Source: DASTCC01 sp035711465
GTDB taxonomy: Bacteria > Acidobacteriota > Vicinamibacteria > Vicinamibacterales > SCN-69-37
NCBI GenBank assembly: GCA_035711465.1
Contig: DASTCC010000214.1
Span: 1-5,286 of the forward strand
Length of the DNA: 5,286 nucleotides
Reading direction: 5' to 3'
Shown piece by piece: positions 3,944 through 5,286 of this stretch. Below the pieces are notes generated by a model. That model did not search any database. It was given only the letters and a program-made list of their open reading frames with translations, and was not told the origin of the DNA. Every line of letters starts with the position of its first letter. Position 1 is the stretch's first letter. The position numbers and the translations under genes were made by a program.

Positions 3944-5286
3944 ATGCAACGAGGCTTGTTGGGCCTGAGCGCCGGCCTGGGCGCTGTTCTGGTCGTCGGC
4001 GCGACCCTCGCGCCCCGCGCGCAGGCACCCGCCCAAGCGGACGCCGAGTTCCTGCGCACCGCTTACGACACGTATCGCTCGATGGTCACGAGCTCGCCTC
4101 ACAAGGCGAACTGGTCCTACCTGGGACCGACGAACGTCAGCGGCCGCTCTACGGACGTCGCCGTCGCCGACAAGAACGGCCAGCGGCGCATCTACGTCGC
4201 CTACGCGACCAGCGGCATCTGGAAGACCGACGACAACGGCACGAGCTGGCAGGTGATCTGGGAGCACATGCCGTCGACGAGCATCGGCGACATCGCGGTC
4301 GCGCCGTCCAACCCGGACATCGTCTACGTCGGCACCGGCGAGGCGAACATCTTCCGCGCCTCGATGGCGGGCGTCGGCATGTACAAGTCGACCGACGCCG
4401 GCCGCACCTGGCAGCACATCGGGCTCACCGATACGCAGACCATCGGCCGCGTCATCGTCCATCCGACCAACCCGGACATCGTCTGGGTGGCGGCGACCGG
4501 ACACGAATGGACCGACAACGAGATGCGCGGCATCTTCAAGACGACCGACGGCGGGAAGAACTGGACGAAGGTCTATTACAAGAGCCCGCGCACCGGCGCC
4601 AACGATCTGGCAATCGATCCGCGCAATCCCGACGTGCTCTACGCGTCGATGTGGCAGCGCATCCGCCGCAAGTGGAGCGACCCGCGCGTCGAGCCGGGCT
4701 ACAGCGAAGGCGGCGTCGTCAAATCGAGCGACGGCGGCAAGACCTGGACGGATGCGAGTCAGGGCCTGCCGGCGCCGCAGTTCCGCGGCCGCATCGGCAT
4801 CGACATCTCCCGCTCGAACCCCGACACCCTGTACGCGCTCGTCGACAACTACGAAATCGGCCGCGAAGCGAAGCCCGGCGAACGCGACGCCTACGGCCGC
4901 ACCATGCCGGCCGGGTCGGGCTTCATCAAGGGCGCGGACGTGTATCGCTCCGATGACGGCGGCAAGACGTGGCGGCAGACGAGCCGCAAGACGCCGGAGT
5001 CGACCAACTGGCTGATGAATCGCCAGTCGGGCACCTACGGCTGGGTGTTCGGGCAGATTCGCGTCGATCCGACGAACGTGAACCGCGTGTGGATTCTCGG
5101 CGTGCCGCTCAGCATGTCCACCGACGGCGGCGAGACGTTCGCCGAGATGCCCGGCACCGACGACGTTCACGGCGACCATCACGGGATGTGGATCGATCCG
5201 GCCAACCCGAACATCATCTACAACTCCAACGACGGCGGCTTCTACATGACGGCCGACGGCGGCAAGACCTGGAACTTCGCGGTCTC
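3944..5286 (+). CDS. Secreted BNR/Asp-box (sortilin/VPS10-like) beta-propeller protein, 5' part
   Basis: The frame is open from the ATG to the window edge: 447 residues seen, no stop, C-terminus missing. Residues 1-28 form a Sec signal peptide (MQR, a hydrophobic core at about 4-23, and cleavage probably after AQA at 26-28), so the protein is exported. The rest is built of propeller repeats. Asp-box motifs (S/T-x-D-x-G-x-T/S-W/F) start at residues 95, 149, 200, 261, 336, 392 and 436, and a degenerate one lies at about 428. Most are preceded by a P-x-NPD-hydrophobic-Y/W strand (NPD/NPN at 123, 176, 228, 292, 421). This resembles the large 'glycosyl hydrolase, BNR repeat' or VPS10/sortilin-type proteins, often about 1000 residues, common in Acidobacteriota and Bacteroidota. 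Asp-boxes are structural, so no enzymatic activity can be inferred. A HGDHHGMW stretch (409-416) is a possible metal or ligand site. It is transcribed divergently from iscS. Confidence 0.88.
   Translation, partial: MQRGLLGLSAGLGAVLVVGATLAPRAQAPAQADAEFLRTAYDTYRSMVTSSPHKANWSYLGPTNVSGRSTDVAVADKNGQRRIYVAYATSGIWKTDDNGTSWQVIWEHMPSTSIGDIAVAPSNPDIVYVGTGEANIFRASMAGVGMYKSTDAGRTWQHIGLTDTQTIGRVIVHPTNPDIVWVAATGHEWTDNEMRGIFKTTDGGKNWTKVYYKSPRTGANDLAIDPRNPDVLYASMWQRIRRKWSDPRVEPGYSEGGVVKSSDGGKTWTDASQGLPAPQFRGRIGIDISRSNPDTLYALVDNYEIGREAKPGERDAYGRTMPAGSGFIKGADVYRSDDGGKTWRQTSRKTPESTNWLMNRQSGTYGWVFGQIRVDPTNVNRVWILGVPLSMSTDGGETFAEMPGTDDVHGDHHGMWIDPANPNIIYNSNDGGFYMTADGGKTWNFAV
4226..5272 (+). repeat. Asp-box repeat coding region (seven copies)
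   Basis: The seven Asp-box codon blocks are spaced 54, 51, 61, 75, 56 and 44 residues apart. The 18-base core encoding DGGKTW is identical at 4730-4747 and 5255-5272, and differs by one base at 4955-4972. This fits repeat duplication within the propeller followed by divergence, or strong codon bias on a conserved motif. Confidence 0.8.

Noticed and set aside
3914..5182. 422-residue minus-strand reading frame opposite the BNR gene
   Set aside because: It is long only because the GC-rich codons of the real gene leave few stops on the other strand. It has repeated Ala/Arg/Asp/Val content, no domain, and the opposite strand has a signal peptide, Asp-boxes and a strong Shine-Dalgarno.
1..5286. 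CRISPR array, insertion sequence, tRNA, prophage or defence system
   Set aside because: No regularly spaced repeat-spacer structure, transposase, cloverleaf-like sequence or phage/defence domain was recognised on either strand.

Overview
This is a GC-rich, gene-dense bacterial stretch. The gene set includes futalosine-pathway menaquinone synthesis, an ArsR/AHSA1 gene pair and a secreted BNR/Asp-box protein with an Ala-rich Sec signal. Together with the very high third-position GC, this suggests an Acidobacteriota-like chromosome (Vicinamibacteria type). That assignment is an inference from gene content and style; no marker gene in the window proves it.

Layout. Bases 1-892 (+): the C-terminal end of a BtuF/TroA-type periplasmic binding protein, overlapping by four bases (ATGA) a DUF71/COG2102 (Dph6-like) ATP pyrophosphatase. 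The pairing points to cobalamin uptake or salvage. Bases 893-979 hold a weak hairpin and a good sigma70-type promoter. Bases 980-1779 (+): an ArsR-family repressor and an AHSA1/SRPBCC protein whose reading frames overlap by 100 bases. The repressor's promoter, a 22-bp imperfect dyad and its start codon are superimposed, suggesting a leaderless, self-repressed transcript. Bases 1780-1859: a short convergent gap with a perfect 16-bp palindrome and five roughly 10-bp-phased GCACC units. Bases 1860-3898 (-): iscS (cysteine desulfurase) followed by mqnD (1,4-dihydroxy-6-naphthoate synthase), 53 bases apart. Bases 3899-3943: a 45-base divergent spacer with one AT island that reads as a -10 element on both strands. 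Bases 3944-5286 (+): the first 447 residues of a secreted BNR/Asp-box beta-propeller protein that runs off the window.

How they fit together. The B12 pair probably acts in one pathway, and the ArsR/AHSA1 pair is a recurring regulator-effector module. IscS supplies sulfur for Fe-S clusters, which the radical-SAM enzymes of the futalosine route (MqnE, MqnC) need, so its placement beside mqnD makes metabolic sense. All genes belong to known families, and I see no mobile element, CRISPR array, tRNA or rRNA. The points worth a second look are the overlapping ArsR/AHSA1 frames, the compact overlapping promoter architectures, the phased repeat in the convergent gap, and the bacterial DUF71 protein of unproven biochemistry.
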